64,000 nt of DNA from JAUMBM01 sp964441755 (GCA_964441755.1 CAYTVG010000002.1:124001-188000); one strand, 5' to 3'. Counted from the first letter of the stretch, positions 16,585 through 25,463 are shown. The notes: generated by a model not told the origin, from the sequence alone. A program made the numbers and translations.

Positions 16585-18180
16585 ATGAGCAAACTGCTGT
16601 TTTTCTTGTGTTTGTCGACAGCTTTTTTGTACAGCTGCCGGCAGGATGGTCAGGCGCCGGCGGAAGCCGCTGCACCCGATAAGCCGCTGCCTACAGAGCC
16701 GCACCGGCCAGCTTACCATTTTACGCCGGAGGCCAACTGGATGAATGATCCCAACGGCATGGTGTATTATGAGGGCGAATACCACCTGTTTTTTCAATAC
16801 TATCCCGACAGCACGGTATGGGGACCTATGCATTGGGGGCATGCGGTAAGCAAGGACCTGATACATTGGGAGGAGCTGCCAATAGCACTCTATCCGGACT
16901 CACTGGGCTACATATTTTCAGGGAGTGCCGTGGTGGACTGGAAGAATACTTCCGGCTTTGGCAAAAATGGTCAGCCGCCGCTGGTAGCTGTTTTTACCTA
17001 CCATGATATGGCTGCCGAAAAGGCAGGGCGCATCGACCGCCAGTCACAGGCAATTGCCTACAGCAATGACCGCGGGCGCACATGGACGAAGTATGCGGGC
17101 AACCCTGTGCTGCCTAATCCGGGCATACAGGATATCCGCGATCCTAAAGTAATCTGGGATGCCGACAGGAACCGCTGGGTGATGGTGCTGGCCGTCGGCG
17201 ATCATGTGAGCTTTTATCAGTCACCTGACCTCAGGCAGTGGACTTTTATGAGTGATTTTGGGAAAGATAAGGGGGCTCATGGGGGGGTCTGGGAGTGTCC
17301 TGATCTTTTCCCCATGACGGTTGCCGGCACCAATGATGTACGCTGGGTGTTGTTGGTGAGTATGAATCCGGGTGGCCCCAACGGGGGGTCTGCAACGCAG
17401 TATTTTGTCGGTTTTTTCGATGGGGAAAAATTTGCGCTTGACTATGATTTTACCCGCAGACTGGACGCAGGTGAGGCTGTATGGCTCGACTGGGGTCGGG
17501 ACAATTATGCCGGGGTAACCTGGTCGGATATACCGTCGCAGGATGGCCGCCGTTTATTGATCGGCTGGATGTCTAACTGGGACTACGCAACCGTGACGCC
17601 AACTCAGCGCTGGCGGAGCGCTATGACAATTCCGCGGGAGCTGGTACTGCAACGAACGTTGCAGGGGTTGCGCTTGTTTGTTTCACCGGCCAAAGAACTG
17701 GAGAAAATGCGCAGGCAGCAGTATGAATGGAAGGATGTGCGTGTTGAAGATGAGCTGAACATGGGCGAAAAACTGACGTTTAGTCCCACCGTAGCTGAAA
17801 TTGTGCTGGAAGGCGAATGGCCGGTCGACGGGGCTATGGATTTTGGTTTCGAGTGGTCCAATGCCAAAGGGCAGTCGTATCAATTGGGCTATGATCCGGT
17901 AAGGCGAGTTGCTTACAGCGACAGGACACGCTCGGGTAAGGTTGATTTTGATCCCGATTTTGCAAACGGACGGCATACCGCTATGGGGGCTATGAAGGGC
18001 AACGAAATACAATGGCGTATTTATATAGACAGAGCCTCTTGTGAGCTTTTTGCCAATGATGGGGCAAGCTGTTTTACGAATGTATTCTTCCCTGAAGAGG
18101 ATTTTAATCAACTGCGGTTCTATGCCAAAGGTGGTGCTATCAACATCAAGCGCATGACGGTATACGAACTGAGACAGTAA
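16585..18180 (+). CDS. GH32 fructan/sucrose hydrolase lipoprotein (levanase or exo-inulinase type)
   Basis: A 531-residue glycoside hydrolase family 32 enzyme. The start at 16585 gives the lipoprotein signal MSKLLFFLCLSTAFLYSC, with Cys18 as the acylated residue; the ATG at 16546 would place 13 extra residues before it. The nucleophile is Asp55 in NWMNDPNGMV. The other conserved motifs are FSGSAVVDW, IRDPKVIWD (transition-state Asp) and WECPDLFPM (acid/base Glu). The five-bladed propeller is followed by the C-terminal beta sandwich, ending in YIDRASCELFANDG. The motif pattern fits exo-acting fructanases more than phospho-sucrose hydrolases, and surface anchoring supports polymer degradation. 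No SusC/SusD pair is adjacent. Substrate is inferred. Confidence 0.92.
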   Translation: MSKLLFFLCLSTAFLYSCRQDGQAPAEAAAPDKPLPTEPHRPAYHFTPEANWMNDPNGMVYYEGEYHLFFQYYPDSTVWGPMHWGHAVSKDLIHWEELPIALYPDSLGYIFSGSAVVDWKNTSGFGKNGQPPLVAVFTYHDMAAEKAGRIDRQSQAIAYSNDRGRTWTKYAGNPVLPNPGIQDIRDPKVIWDADRNRWVMVLAVGDHVSFYQSPDLRQWTFMSDFGKDKGAHGGVWECPDLFPMTVAGTNDVRWVLLVSMNPGGPNGGSATQYFVGFFDGEKFALDYDFTRRLDAGEAVWLDWGRDNYAGVTWSDIPSQDGRRLLIGWMSNWDYATVTPTQRWRSAMTIPRELVLQRTLQGLRLFVSPAKELEKMRRQQYEWKDVRVEDELNMGEKLTFSPTVAEIVLEGEWPVDGAMDFGFEWSNAKGQSYQLGYDPVRRVAYSDRTRSGKVDFDPDFANGRHTAMGAMKGNEIQWRIYIDRASCELFANDGASCFTNVFFPEEDFNQLRFYAKGGAINIKRMTVYELRQ

Positions 18181-18205
18181 AATTTACTTCACGGGCTCTG
18201 CCAGC

Positions 18206-18297
18206 GTGCAAGTATTTGATATTGCTGAGCTGTACGATACTTCGCTTGACAGCACCACCGTGTGTACGGGGTGCAAGTACTTGATATTGCTAAGCTA
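18206..18297 (+). repeat. Two direct repeats, 65 bp apart
   Basis: A 27-bp unit beginning GTGCAAGTAYTTGATATTGC occurs at 18206-18232 and 18271-18297 with three mismatches. It fills the gap between the convergent GH32 and SulP genes (18181-18380), where I see no hairpin terminator. Confidence 0.6.
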
Positions 18298-18380
18298 TAG
18301 GTCAGTAACTTCAGTCAGCACACAGTTTTGTGCACATGAAATTTTCCAAGAAGCCGTTGCTTTGACCAGCGCAAGACACT

Positions 18381-20105
18381 TTATTGATCGCGCTGCATTG
18401 TATACGTCTGCATCTGGTCAACAGTCAGAAAGCGGTACTTGCCATCAAGAGAATCGACAGCTTGCTGAACGCTGAGAAAGAAATGATCCTTGCCTATTTT
18501 GTCGCGCAGGCCACTATCGGCCAACCGATCCCTTACAGGTCCGATGACAGCCGCCAGCAGCAATTGTATGTCGCGCTTTCTGAAGTCCTCGATCGTCTGT
18601 TCAAGCATGTGCATGGCCGTCGAGTCGATTTGACTGATGGTATCGCACTGGACAATGATGGCCTTGAGGGCATCACCCTTGGCGGCTGCAAGCTGCTCAA
18701 TGTTTTCGCGAAAAAAGTCTGTATTTGCAAAAAAGAGGGGGGCGTCAAAGCGTAGCACCAGAATGTCTCGTCTTATTTCGAGTTTTTCATGCCGCTCGAT
18801 GTTGAGGTAGTAGGGGGCATCGGGAAGCTTGCCCAATACAGCCAGGTGAGGCCTTGCAGACCCGTAGACAACGGAGGCCAGTGAAAGTACAACGCCAATA
18901 CCGATGCCCTGCTCAATGCCCAGTAGCAGGGTAAAGAAAAAGGTGGCGATCAGCATCCAAAAATCTACCCGATGAATATGCCATAAATTAACAGCCTCGC
19001 GCCAGTCGATCAGGTTGATGACGGCTACGATAATCACAGCCGCGAGTACGGCATTGGGCAGGTAATAAAACAGAGGTGTGAAAAAAAGCAGGGTGAGTAA
19101 GACCAGTGCTGCTGCAATGAGTGACGCCAGGCCTGTCTTAGCGCCTGCCTGATCATTGACGGCTGTACGCGAAAATCCTCCCGTGACCGGAAAGGACTGG
19201 AGGAATGATCCGACAATATTGGCCATACCAAGGGCGAAGAGCTCCTGGTTGGCATTCAACTGGTAGTCGCGATGCCGGTTGTGCATAGCTTTGGCGACGG
19301 CGATACTTTCCATGAAGCTTACCAGACTGATGGCAAGGGATATGGGTAACAGCGAACGTAAATCTGCCCAGGAGAAGCCCGAAAACTGAAATTGTGGCAA
19401 TCCCTTGGGCACATTGCCTACAATTTTCACCCCGAGCTCGTTTAGAGAGAAGGCGGCAGTTATTGAGATGCCTAAGACAACAGCTACCAGCGCCCCCGGG
19501 ATAGCCGGAAATTGCCGGCGAACCGCAATGATGACCAACATAGCACCTATGCCTATGGCAGCTGTGAGCCAGTTGATCTGATCGATATTGCCGGCTGCTG
19601 CCAGCAGTATTTCGTGAACGTGGTGGCTGTTGGGAAGATTTATACCTAATAGGTGTTTGAGCTGCGAAAGTCCTATGATTAGTGCCGCCGCGGAAGTAAA
19701 CCCGCTAATGACCGGGTGGGAGAGAAACGTTACCAAAAAGCCTAACCGCAGGGCACCCAGCGCAAATTGTATGAGGCCTACCAGCAAGGCCAGCGTAAGT
19801 GCCAGCGCCAGGTAGGCTTCCGTGCCGGCGGTTGCCAGGGTGCCAACGCCTGCTGCTGTGAGCAGTGATACCATGGCAACAGGTCCTACGGCCAACTGCC
19901 GGGAACTGCCTAGCAGGGCGTAGATGATGAGCGGAAAAGTGCTGGCGTATAATCCGTATACAGCAGGCAGCCCGGCCAGCAGAGCGTAGGCCATGCCTTG
20001 AGGAATGAGCATGACACCGACGGTCAGGCCTGCTGAAAGGTCGCCGCTAAGCCACTCGCGGCGGTAGTTTTTTATCCAGTCCAATGCGGTAATGTAGGAC
20101 AGCAT
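18381..20105 (-). CDS. SulP-family anion transporter with C-terminal STAS domain
   Basis: A 574-residue inner-membrane transporter. It has the SulP signature LTVGVMLIPQGMAYALLAGL near residue 35 and roughly ten to fourteen hydrophobic helices. The conserved segments PVISGFTSAAALIIG and FPVTGGFSRTAVNDQAG are present. A cytoplasmic STAS domain covers about the last 120 residues (DILVLRFDAPLFFAN ... IVQCDTISQIDSTAMHML). It probably imports sulfate or another anion; substrates in this family vary and include bicarbonate. The start at 20105 gives MLSYITALDW; an ATG at 20132 is also possible. It follows the Crp/Fnr gene by 53 bp in the same direction and is likely co-transcribed with it. Confidence 0.92.
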   Translation of the reverse strand: MLSYITALDWIKNYRREWLSGDLSAGLTVGVMLIPQGMAYALLAGLPAVYGLYASTFPLIIYALLGSSRQLAVGPVAMVSLLTAAGVGTLATAGTEAYLALALTLALLVGLIQFALGALRLGFLVTFLSHPVISGFTSAAALIIGLSQLKHLLGINLPNSHHVHEILLAAAGNIDQINWLTAAIGIGAMLVIIAVRRQFPAIPGALVAVVLGISITAAFSLNELGVKIVGNVPKGLPQFQFSGFSWADLRSLLPISLAISLVSFMESIAVAKAMHNRHRDYQLNANQELFALGMANIVGSFLQSFPVTGGFSRTAVNDQAGAKTGLASLIAAALVLLTLLFFTPLFYYLPNAVLAAVIIVAVINLIDWREAVNLWHIHRVDFWMLIATFFFTLLLGIEQGIGIGVVLSLASVVYGSARPHLAVLGKLPDAPYYLNIERHEKLEIRRDILVLRFDAPLFFANTDFFRENIEQLAAAKGDALKAIIVQCDTISQIDSTAMHMLEQTIEDFRKRDIQLLLAAVIGPVRDRLADSGLRDKIGKDHFFLSVQQAVDSLDGKYRFLTVDQMQTYTMQRDQ

Positions 20106-20158
20106 ATATACGTTGGTTGTCGTTACCACCAATCAGCTGATGCGATTGCATCCGCTAA

Positions 20159-20833
20159 CTAGTGATTAGAGATAATTTCAATTTTGTTGCGGCCGAGCTT
20201 AATCTTACCTTGCTTCTCAAGCTGTTTCAACAGGCGGCTGATGGCCTCCCTGGAAGCGTGAAGGTCGTCGGCAATTTCCTGGTGCGTAGTCTGAAGTATT
20301 TTCTCGTGTGTGGCCTGGGAGCGGTCGAGCAGGTATTGCCACAGCCGCTCGTCCATACGCAGAAAAGCAATATTGTCAATGGCTTCTACCAGTTCCATCA
20401 GCCTGTCTTCATAAGACTGCATGACAAAGTCTTTCCAGCTTCGGTAACGGGTCATCCACTCATCAACCATGCGCGTAGGTAGAGTAAGTACGAGTAAGTC
20501 GTCCTCGGCAACGGCTCGTATGTAGCTTTTTTTCTGGCTTATACAGCAAGTGAATGATGATGCACAGGCCTCCCCGGCCTCTACGTAATACAGGAAAAGG
20601 TCACCGCTGTCGCTTGAGCGCATGACTTTGAGGGTGCCTTCCAGCACAAGGGGTATATAGCGTACGTAACTTCCGTACTCCGACAGCGTTTCACCTGCTT
20701 TGAAGTCTACAAGATTGCCTTGCGCGGCAATTTCGTCAAGCAGCGCCGGCTCATTGAGCCTGGGAAACCGACGCCTTACCAGCTCCCGGATTTCATCCTG
20801 CCGGCTCTTTTCCGGCCAATTTTGTGCCTTCAT
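20159..20833 (-). CDS. Crp/Fnr-family transcriptional regulator
   Basis: A 224-residue DNA-binding protein. Residues about 25-130 form the cyclic-nucleotide-binding-like beta domain (FKAGETLSEYGSYVRYIPLVLEG), and 165-215 the Crp helix-turn-helix (TTHQEIADDLHASREAISRLLKQLEKQG). Between them EACASSFTCCISQKKS contains Cys-x5-Cys-Cys, a pattern I recognise from a Bacteroidota Crp/Fnr subgroup and a possible redox or metal sensor. The residues that bind cAMP in E. coli Crp are not obviously conserved. The promoter has a TAnnTTTG box and a perfect TGTGA-N6-TCACA site, suggesting autoregulation. The downstream SulP transporter gene is probably controlled with it. Confidence 0.9.
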   Translation of the reverse strand: MKAQNWPEKSRQDEIRELVRRRFPRLNEPALLDEIAAQGNLVDFKAGETLSEYGSYVRYIPLVLEGTLKVMRSSDSGDLFLYYVEAGEACASSFTCCISQKKSYIRAVAEDDLLVLTLPTRMVDEWMTRYRSWKDFVMQSYEDRLMELVEAIDNIAFLRMDERLWQYLLDRSQATHEKILQTTHQEIADDLHASREAISRLLKQLEKQGKIKLGRNKIEIISNH

Positions 20834-20860
20834 ACCGCACCTCTTTGTTTAATAGCCGTA

Positions 20861-20868
20861 CAAAGATA
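20861..20868 (-). promoter_or_regulatory. -7 box of the crp-sulP operon
   Basis: Reverse strand TATCTTTG, a perfect TAnnTTTG match, 27 bp upstream of the regulator's ATG. Confidence 0.6.
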
Positions 20869-20890
20869 GGCCAATATGAAGACTTTGTCA

Positions 20891-20906
20891 TGTGATATTT
20901 GTCACA
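20891..20906. promoter_or_regulatory. Crp/Fnr-type operator
   Basis: TGTGATATTTGTCACA is a perfect TGTGA-N6-TCACA palindrome. Its centre lies 34 bp upstream of the centre of the -7 box, about -41 from the expected transcription start. That is the class II activator position for Crp-family proteins. Confidence 0.65.
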
Positions 20907-20949
20907 AAAAATGGCAGTACGGGCAGCGCTTGCGCTGCCCATACTGCCA
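20906..20949 (-). terminator. hemH terminator hairpin
   Basis: Arms TGGCAGTA-C-GGGCAGCGC and GCGCTGCCC-A-TACTGCCA, 17 of 18 pairs, followed on the reverse strand by six T. It shares three bases (20947-20949) with the larger hairpin next to it. Confidence 0.75.
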
Positions 20950-21009
20950 CAATACAGCTGTTCACTAAGTTTTGCAGAGCGCAAAACTTAGTGAACAGCT
21001 GTATTGTGG
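20947..21009. repeat. 29-bp perfect inverted repeat overlapping the hemH stop codon
   Basis: Left arm 20947-20975 and right arm 20981-21009 are exact reverse complements, with only five bases between. The right arm includes the last seven codons and the stop codon of hemH. See findings. Confidence 0.9.
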
Positions 21010-22046
21010 TACATACTGCTCTCTGTTTTCACCAGCTGTGCAACCAGTTCTATCCAGCGTGGATCATCATTGAGACTAGGTACAAGATCAACTTTCTCTC
21101 CACCCATCTCCTCGAATTCTTCCTGATATTCAGAACCGATTTCCTCAATGGTCTCAAGGCAGTCGGCAACAAAAGCGGGGCTGAAAACCAGCAGATGCTT
21201 GGCGCCCTGCTTGGCCAGCGATTCAATGACGCTACTGGTATAGGGCTTGGCCCATTCCTCCGGCCCCAGCCGGCTTTGGAAGGTAGTGGTACACTTCGAC
21301 GGATCAAGACCCAATTGGGCAATCAGGGCGCGGGTCGTGGCGTGGCACTGGGCAGAGTAACAAAATTGATTGACACTGCCAAGTTGCTGGCAGCAGCCTT
21401 CTTTGCGGGCGCAGTGCTGACCACTGGGATCTGCCCGCTTCAGTTGCCGTACGGGTAGCCCGTGGTAACTGAAAATAAAGTGATCGTAATGGCTGAGGTC
21501 AAACTTGCGTGCATTGTTGGCAAAGATGGCAATCATCTCGGGATGATCGTAGTAGCTGCTTACAAAGTGTAGCTTCGGGATATTTTCTCTGCCGGAAAGT
21601 AATCGCATTACTTCCTCGTGCACGGATCCGGTAGTTGCACCGGCGTACTGAGGGAAGAGCGGAAAAACAATGATCTCATCTACTCCTGCCTGCATGAGTT
21701 TGTCCAGCGCTGACGCAATCGACGGATTTTGGTAGCGCATGGCCAACTCTACATGAAATCCATCACCCAGCGTTTGGGCAACGCCTTCCGCAAGCCTGTA
21801 GCCGTAATACTTTAGGGGAGAACCGTTTTCTGTCCATACCTTCTGGTAGGCTTTGGCTGATTTGCCTGATCGCAAGGGGGCAATGATTCCTCTGACGACC
21901 AAGGTTCTGACAAACCAGTTGTAGTCAATCACTCGCCTGTCCATCAGAAACTCTGTCAGGTATCGACCTACTTCTTTGCGCCTGGGAGCATCCGGGGTGC
22001 CCAGATTTACGAGCAACACGCCTGTCTTTCCAAATCTTTGTGTCAT
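20988..22046 (-). CDS. hemH: Ferrochelatase
   Basis: A 352-residue enzyme inserting ferrous iron into a porphyrin at the end of heme synthesis. The start at 22046 gives MTQRFGKTGVLLVNLGTPDA, the standard N-terminus; the longer ORF from 22115 adds 23 residues with no counterpart. The metal-site His is in HFIFSYHGLPVRQL, and the acidic partner region includes VFSPAFVADCLETIEEI. A five-Cys stretch (HCARKEGCC ... FCYSAQCH) may bind a metal or an iron-sulfur cluster, as in some bacterial ferrochelatases; I cannot tell from sequence alone. The last codons lie inside a perfect 29-bp inverted repeat, so the C-terminal residues YHNTAVH are encoded by half of a hairpin. Confidence 0.95.
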   Translation of the reverse strand: MTQRFGKTGVLLVNLGTPDAPRRKEVGRYLTEFLMDRRVIDYNWFVRTLVVRGIIAPLRSGKSAKAYQKVWTENGSPLKYYGYRLAEGVAQTLGDGFHVELAMRYQNPSIASALDKLMQAGVDEIIVFPLFPQYAGATTGSVHEEVMRLLSGRENIPKLHFVSSYYDHPEMIAIFANNARKFDLSHYDHFIFSYHGLPVRQLKRADPSGQHCARKEGCCQQLGSVNQFCYSAQCHATTRALIAQLGLDPSKCTTTFQSRLGPEEWAKPYTSSVIESLAKQGAKHLLVFSPAFVADCLETIEEIGSEYQEEFEEMGGEKVDLVPSLNDDPRWIELVAQLVKTESSMYHNTAVH

Positions 22047-22307
22047 TGGCTTACGCAGTAATAATTTGTAATATGTATGGCCGGCAGCAACTACCACCTG
22101 CAAGCCGTAAAACAATCACAGGACAGGATGGTTGTCAATACACCGCCCGAAATTGGTGGATAAAAATAGAGGATGCTTTATGGAGAATTATATGAAAAAT
22201 GTAAAACCCCGGGTTCTTATAGAGGCTTATACCAACAACATTCGTAACTTGTAGCCAACAAAACCCGGTTTCGACTGTATTTATAGTACTCCTAATCTGC
22301 AAAAGCT

Positions 22308-23129
22308 ATGTGCAAGCAGTTTACTTTGTTGGTTGTCTTACTCGCAGCTGTATTGCATACATTGCCGGGGCAGCAGCAGCTGCCTGCCGGCCGCAATTAT
22401 TACAACGACGAGAAAAAGGGCATCGTTTACAACGAAGAGCTCACTTTTGATTTCAAACTGCTTACCCCCCGCAGCATTGCCCTGGGGGTAAACTTTGGTG
22501 AACTGCAGACGTATTACCGCACCCGTTTTTACAATCTGGAAATCGGTAATCTCAGACATAGCCAGGAGTTTCGCCAGAGCTTTGATATACAGTTTCCCGG
22601 CTCTAATATTGCTTCCAACCCTTTTGTTTTTGGTAAGCAAAATCAGTTCTACGTGCTGCGCGGCGGCTTGGGGTTCAAACGCTATCTGTCAGAAAAAGCG
22701 GTGCGCCGTGGAGTAGCGGTGGGCTATTCTTACAGTGGGGGTCCTGCATTGGGGTTTTTGAAACCCTATTACCTCAACCTTATTTATTTCAGTGATCAGG
22801 GCACCAATCGCGTTGTCATCCGACCTGAGCGCTACACGGAAGATAACGCACGTACGTTTCTGGATATTTACACCGTCTACGGAGCTGCTTCCTGGCTGAG
22901 AGGACTGGGAGAAATACGCCTGCTGCCGGGAATACAGGCCAAAGCGGCGCTGCATTTTGACTGGGGGGCTTTCGAAGAAACCGTCAAGGCTGTAGAGGCC
23001 GGGATTGCGGTCGATTTTTTCTTTAGAGAGGTGCCTATTATGGTGGAGAGCTCCACTACCCGTGGGGTTGAAAACAGTGCTGCTTTCATCAATTTTTATA
23101 TAAATTTGCAACTCGGCAAGCGCCGCTAA
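22308..23129 (+). CDS. Probable outer-membrane beta-barrel protein
   Basis: A 273-residue protein with a signal peptide (residues 1-21, ending HTLPGQ). The rest shows alternating hydrophobic strands with glycine- and aromatic-rich turns (FYVLRGGLGFKRYL, GVAVGYSYSGGPALGFLKPYYLNLIYF) and ends in a strand, FINFYINLQLGKRR. This fits a small outer-membrane barrel. I know of no assigned function. Its stop lies 12 bp before lipA, so the two are almost certainly co-transcribed, but nothing in the sequence ties it to lipoate synthesis. Confidence 0.7.
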   Translation: MCKQFTLLVVLLAAVLHTLPGQQQLPAGRNYYNDEKKGIVYNEELTFDFKLLTPRSIALGVNFGELQTYYRTRFYNLEIGNLRHSQEFRQSFDIQFPGSNIASNPFVFGKQNQFYVLRGGLGFKRYLSEKAVRRGVAVGYSYSGGPALGFLKPYYLNLIYFSDQGTNRVVIRPERYTEDNARTFLDIYTVYGAASWLRGLGEIRLLPGIQAKAALHFDWGAFEETVKAVEAGIAVDFFFREVPIMVESSTTRGVENSAAFINFYINLQLGKRR

Positions 23130-23141
23130 GCATTAGACAAT

Positions 23142-24014
23142 ATGATCGAGCTACCCATTACAGAGTCTGTCACTAATACCCAGCGCAAACCCGACTGGCT
23201 GCGTGTTAAGCTTCCTATAGGTCCGGCTTACAAGCATGTCCGTTCGCTGGTAGATGAGTATAAGCTGCATACAATCTGTCAGAGTGGTAATTGCCCTAAT
23301 ATGGGGGAGTGTTGGGGAGAAGGTACAGCTACCTTCATGATCCTGGGTAATACCTGTACACGCTCTTGTAGCTTCTGTGCAGTAAAAACTGGCAGACCTA
23401 CTGAGTATGATGTCGATGAGCCGCGCAGGGTTGCAGAGGCTATCCGGCTCATGCAGGTAAAACATGCTGTAATCACTTCCGTTAATCGCGATGAGCTCAA
23501 GGATAGAGGTGCAGAAATATGGTATCAGACCGTCCGCGCTGTCAAGGAAAGTTCTCCTGCAACAACCATTGAGACACTAATCCCCGATGTGAAGGCCAAC
23601 TGGGACGCGCTGGAAAGGATGATCAGTGCCGGTCAGGAGGTGGTTTCTCACAATATGGAAACAGTTGAGAGTCTCTACAGAAAAGTGAGGCCGCAGGCCA
23701 AATACAGCCGTAGTCTGGAGCAAATTCAACGCACCAAAGCGTATTGTAAACGCACCAAAAGCGGCATCATGGTGGGATTGGGCGAAAAGCCTGAAGAGGT
23801 GTACAGGATCATGGATGATCTTGCAGCACATGGCTGCGATGTGATGACCATCGGTCAATACCTGCAACCAACCCGCATGCACCTTGAGGTGGTTGAGTTT
23901 ATTCATCCCGATCTTTTTGCCCACTATAAAGAGGAGGGAATCAAACGTGGTTTTTCTTATGTCGAGAGTGGGCCGTTGGTACGCTCAAGTTATCACGCTG
24001 AACGACACATCTAG
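23142..24014 (+). CDS. lipA: Lipoyl synthase
   Basis: A 290-residue radical SAM enzyme that inserts two sulfurs into octanoyl groups on lipoyl domains of 2-oxoacid dehydrogenases and the glycine cleavage system. Both iron-sulfur sites are visible: the auxiliary CX4CX5C (CQSGNCPNMGEC) and the radical SAM CX3CX2C (CTRSCSFC). The C-terminal RSSYHA carries the Ser ligand of the auxiliary cluster. Other conserved blocks are FMILGNTCTR, VDEPRRVAEAI and KSGIMVGLGE. Length and motif spacing are normal. It is the second gene of a two-gene unit with the outer-membrane protein upstream. Confidence 0.97.
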   Translation: MIELPITESVTNTQRKPDWLRVKLPIGPAYKHVRSLVDEYKLHTICQSGNCPNMGECWGEGTATFMILGNTCTRSCSFCAVKTGRPTEYDVDEPRRVAEAIRLMQVKHAVITSVNRDELKDRGAEIWYQTVRAVKESSPATTIETLIPDVKANWDALERMISAGQEVVSHNMETVESLYRKVRPQAKYSRSLEQIQRTKAYCKRTKSGIMVGLGEKPEEVYRIMDDLAAHGCDVMTIGQYLQPTRMHLEVVEFIHPDLFAHYKEEGIKRGFSYVESGPLVRSSYHAERHI

Positions 24015-24122
24015 GCCTACTGATAATGCCGTCCTTAAAGAATACAGGAGGAGTCATCTCCTTTAAATAGTTCGACTGTAAGCATGCGCGTGGCTGCTCC
24101 CGGCAAGGCGACACTCGCTTGA

Positions 24123-25283
24123 TTAACTCACGGAAGCACTCAGGCGGGCAGAAAGTTGCATGAGTGTTTCTATCTGCTTATTCGGTGGCTCACGCCAGGC
24201 TTTACTGATGGGATTAAAAAGGTCGTAAATCAACAGGAAATTGTTGATTTGGTAATAGATCAACCAACTTCTGTGCCTGGCAGCAGCCCATTGTGCAAGT
24301 TCCGTCTGGTAGCGGTCGCATAGCAAAGGATACATGTTTTCATCACAGAAAGGCGCCAGTTCCCGACCCTGCACAGTGCTGCGGAAGGAGGCCCACACAT
24401 TCATCACGCTTTCTTTGTAAGAGAAGCAGAATTTCTTCCAAAAGGATTTGGCCAGGGGGGAGTTGCTCTCCGCAGCATAGACGTTGAGCATGGCCATGCT
24501 GCTTCCTACAGCGTCAAGTCTGCATCGGTTTGTATTGGTGAATCCCGAACAAGGAAGATCGTTGTCGTCAAAGAGTAACTCTCGCTGTACGTACATGGAC
24601 CAGTCCATCGATGCGGTCTCCAACAGCTTGCTTCCGAAGTAGCTGTCGTGCAGGCTGAGAGCGTACAAAGCTGCTGCATTGTCGTAGGGGCGAAAAGCAA
24701 TATCTTTGGGTCGGGAGGCCAGGTTTTTATAGCGCGAACGGCTAATACCGTCTGCCAGGTACTTGCACGCCTTCGTCCATTTGGCTGCGTAGGTTTCATC
24801 CAGGGTAGTCATTTGATAATGAGCCAGTATGATAGCAGCGTGTGACAGAAAAAACACCTGCTGCTCCCATTCTGCACTGCGCCTCCAGACAGGGAATCTT
24901 CGCTCGTCAGCAACCCATTGGGCAGACCAGGCCAGCCAGCTCCGTGCCTCTGTTGAAGCGGTTTTACTGATGCGTGCATAGCCGGATAGTCCTCGGCTGG
25001 CCACACTCAGCATCAGCAAACTCTTGTCGACATCTACGCCTCGGCGAAGATAACTCTGCATAATGGGGTCGTTGAGGGCATAAACCAACTGTTTGTAGTG
25101 CGCCTGCCGCTGCCAGCCGCTTGCCTCGTATACCCACAGGCCGAAGAGGAAGGCAATAACAATGCCTCCCAGCCCGTAAAGCAGACGACTAAGGCTGCTC
25201 AGCCGCTGACGTACTAGCCAGGCAACAATCCAGAATACACTGGATGCAGACAAAAGGATAGCAAGTAAGGCCAAAAACCGCAT
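24123..25283 (-). CDS. Membrane-anchored protein of unknown function
   Basis: A 386-residue protein with two N-terminal hydrophobic segments (residues about 3-23 and 33-53) and a large, mostly helical domain of about 320 residues. Helix-rich stretches containing PYDNAAALYALSLHDSYFGS and the repeated aromatic-Asp pattern recall alpha/alpha-barrel proteins, but I cannot assign a family. Three cysteines occur in CSGFTNTNRC and FCDENMYPLLC. The N-terminus is hydrophobic with few charges, so the domain may face the periplasm. It is last in a run of genes on this strand, and a terminator separates it from the haloperoxidase-like gene upstream. Confidence 0.6.
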   Translation of the reverse strand: MRFLALLAILLSASSVFWIVAWLVRQRLSSLSRLLYGLGGIVIAFLFGLWVYEASGWQRQAHYKQLVYALNDPIMQSYLRRGVDVDKSLLMLSVASRGLSGYARISKTASTEARSWLAWSAQWVADERRFPVWRRSAEWEQQVFFLSHAAIILAHYQMTTLDETYAAKWTKACKYLADGISRSRYKNLASRPKDIAFRPYDNAAALYALSLHDSYFGSKLLETASMDWSMYVQRELLFDDNDLPCSGFTNTNRCRLDAVGSSMAMLNVYAAESNSPLAKSFWKKFCFSYKESVMNVWASFRSTVQGRELAPFCDENMYPLLCDRYQTELAQWAAARHRSWLIYYQINNFLLIYDLFNPISKAWREPPNKQIETLMQLSARLSASVS

Positions 25284-25390
25284 AAGTAGTTTACATATAT
25301 GACCCTAAGATATGAATTCTTATGGTAAGGCAGGTTTTATTCTTGTAAAAACATATTCGCCCCTCCAATTAACACGGCAGCATACATATA

Positions 25391-25432
25391 AAAAAACAAG
25401 CGTTGCAGCAGTCCGCTGCAGCGCTTGTTTTT
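25391..25432 (-). terminator. Terminator after the first haloperoxidase-like gene
   Basis: Arms AAAACAAGCG-T-TGCAGC and GCTGCA-G-CGCTTGTTTT with a five-base loop and one mismatch, followed on the reverse strand by seven T. Confidence 0.8.
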
Positions 25433-25463
25433 GATGCCGGACTTTCAGCACCCGAAGCAGATT

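Noticed and set aside
20947..21009. The 29-bp palindrome as an insertion-sequence end or phage attachment site
   Set aside because: There is no transposase, integrase or flanking duplication nearby, and the arm is part of the hemH reading frame.
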